Source: JBAZJN01 sp041651295
Lineage (GTDB): Bacteria; Patescibacteriota; UBA1384; XYA2-FULL-43-10; CAINNR01
Assembly (NCBI GenBank): GCA_041651295.1
Contig: JBAZJN010000034.1
Location: 1 to 9,840, forward strand
Direction: 5' to 3'
DNA: 9,840 nt
The notes below the pieces were generated by a model. The model searched no databases, was not told where the DNA came from, and was given only the letters and a program-made list of their open reading frames with translations. Each line of letters starts with the position of its first letter. The first letter of the stretch is position 1. A program made the position numbers and the translations under genes. Positions 9,764 through 9,840 of this stretch are shown here, piece after piece.

Positions 9764-9788
9764 AGAAGGCCATTTCTGGTCTTTTTTT
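9764..9788 (+). terminator. Plus-strand terminator, possibly of the methyltransferase transcript
   Basis: GGCC (9768-9771) pairs with GGTC (9778-9781, one G-U pair), extended by A/T pairs, and seven T residues follow. It is the first terminator met on plus after the methyltransferase gene. The remaining bases to 9840 are AT-rich and I see nothing supportable in them. Confidence 0.5.
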
Positions 9789-9840
9789 AGTGTTTTAGAA
9801 AGTGAGCAAAAGCCATTTAAATGCTTAAAAGGTTTTTGGC

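Noticed and set aside
1..9840. CRISPR array or toxin-antitoxin pair
   Set aside because: No regularly spaced repeats were found, and no adjacent small soluble gene pair with recognisable toxin or antitoxin motifs was seen.

Overview
The window looks like a bacterial chromosome segment from an AT-rich, small-genome organism, most probably of the Candidate Phyla Radiation (Patescibacteria). This is inferred, not proven. The pointers are a DUF5679-type zinc-ribbon mini-protein, a VKOR-type thioredoxin-like domain, a membrane-anchored FAM173-like methyltransferase, many short membrane proteins, and intergenic repeats rich in ATTCG/ACTAATG and TTTGACY words. TGA and TAA are both used as stops, so the code appears standard.

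Layout. 1-126 is the tail of a truncated reading frame. 137-766 is a GC-rich gene with its own promoter and terminator, followed by a 38-bp palindrome (774-811). On the minus strand come a DUF5679 protein (917-1063) and then a run of tightly packed genes from 4118 down to 1260: a DEDD exonuclease, a LiaF-like 58-aa membrane protein, two unknown membrane proteins, and a thioredoxin-fold protein without its CXXC. Two 55-aa membrane proteins (4203-4595) and a two-gene ABC-2 exporter (4715-6707) follow, also on minus. 6776-7322 is a second GC-rich patch holding a hairpin-rich non-coding stretch and an orphan Flp-type pilin. It is followed by a structured element resembling an IS200/IS605 end or an omega/HEARO RNA (7341-7459). 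7568-8017 is an RRM RNA-binding protein on minus. 8205-8815 is an RNA block on minus: a tRNA-3'-end-like relic, tRNA-Gln(UUG) and RNase P RNA. 8877-9431 is the methyltransferase on plus, and 9464-9718 a third GC-rich patch coding a coiled-coil protein on minus.

How it works together. The AT-rich backbone carries housekeeping and envelope functions: RNA processing (rnpB, tRNA-Gln, RRM protein), an exporter, and membrane proteins linked to an exonuclease. The ABC ATPase and the methyltransferase appear to be transcribed with almost no 5' leader, and the methyltransferase and rnpB promoters share an overlapping -35 box. The GC-rich patches have different composition, and two have clear private promoters and terminators, so they look like independently acquired small-gene cassettes. 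They are the least ordinary feature of the window. No CRISPR array, rRNA or intact transposase gene was seen.
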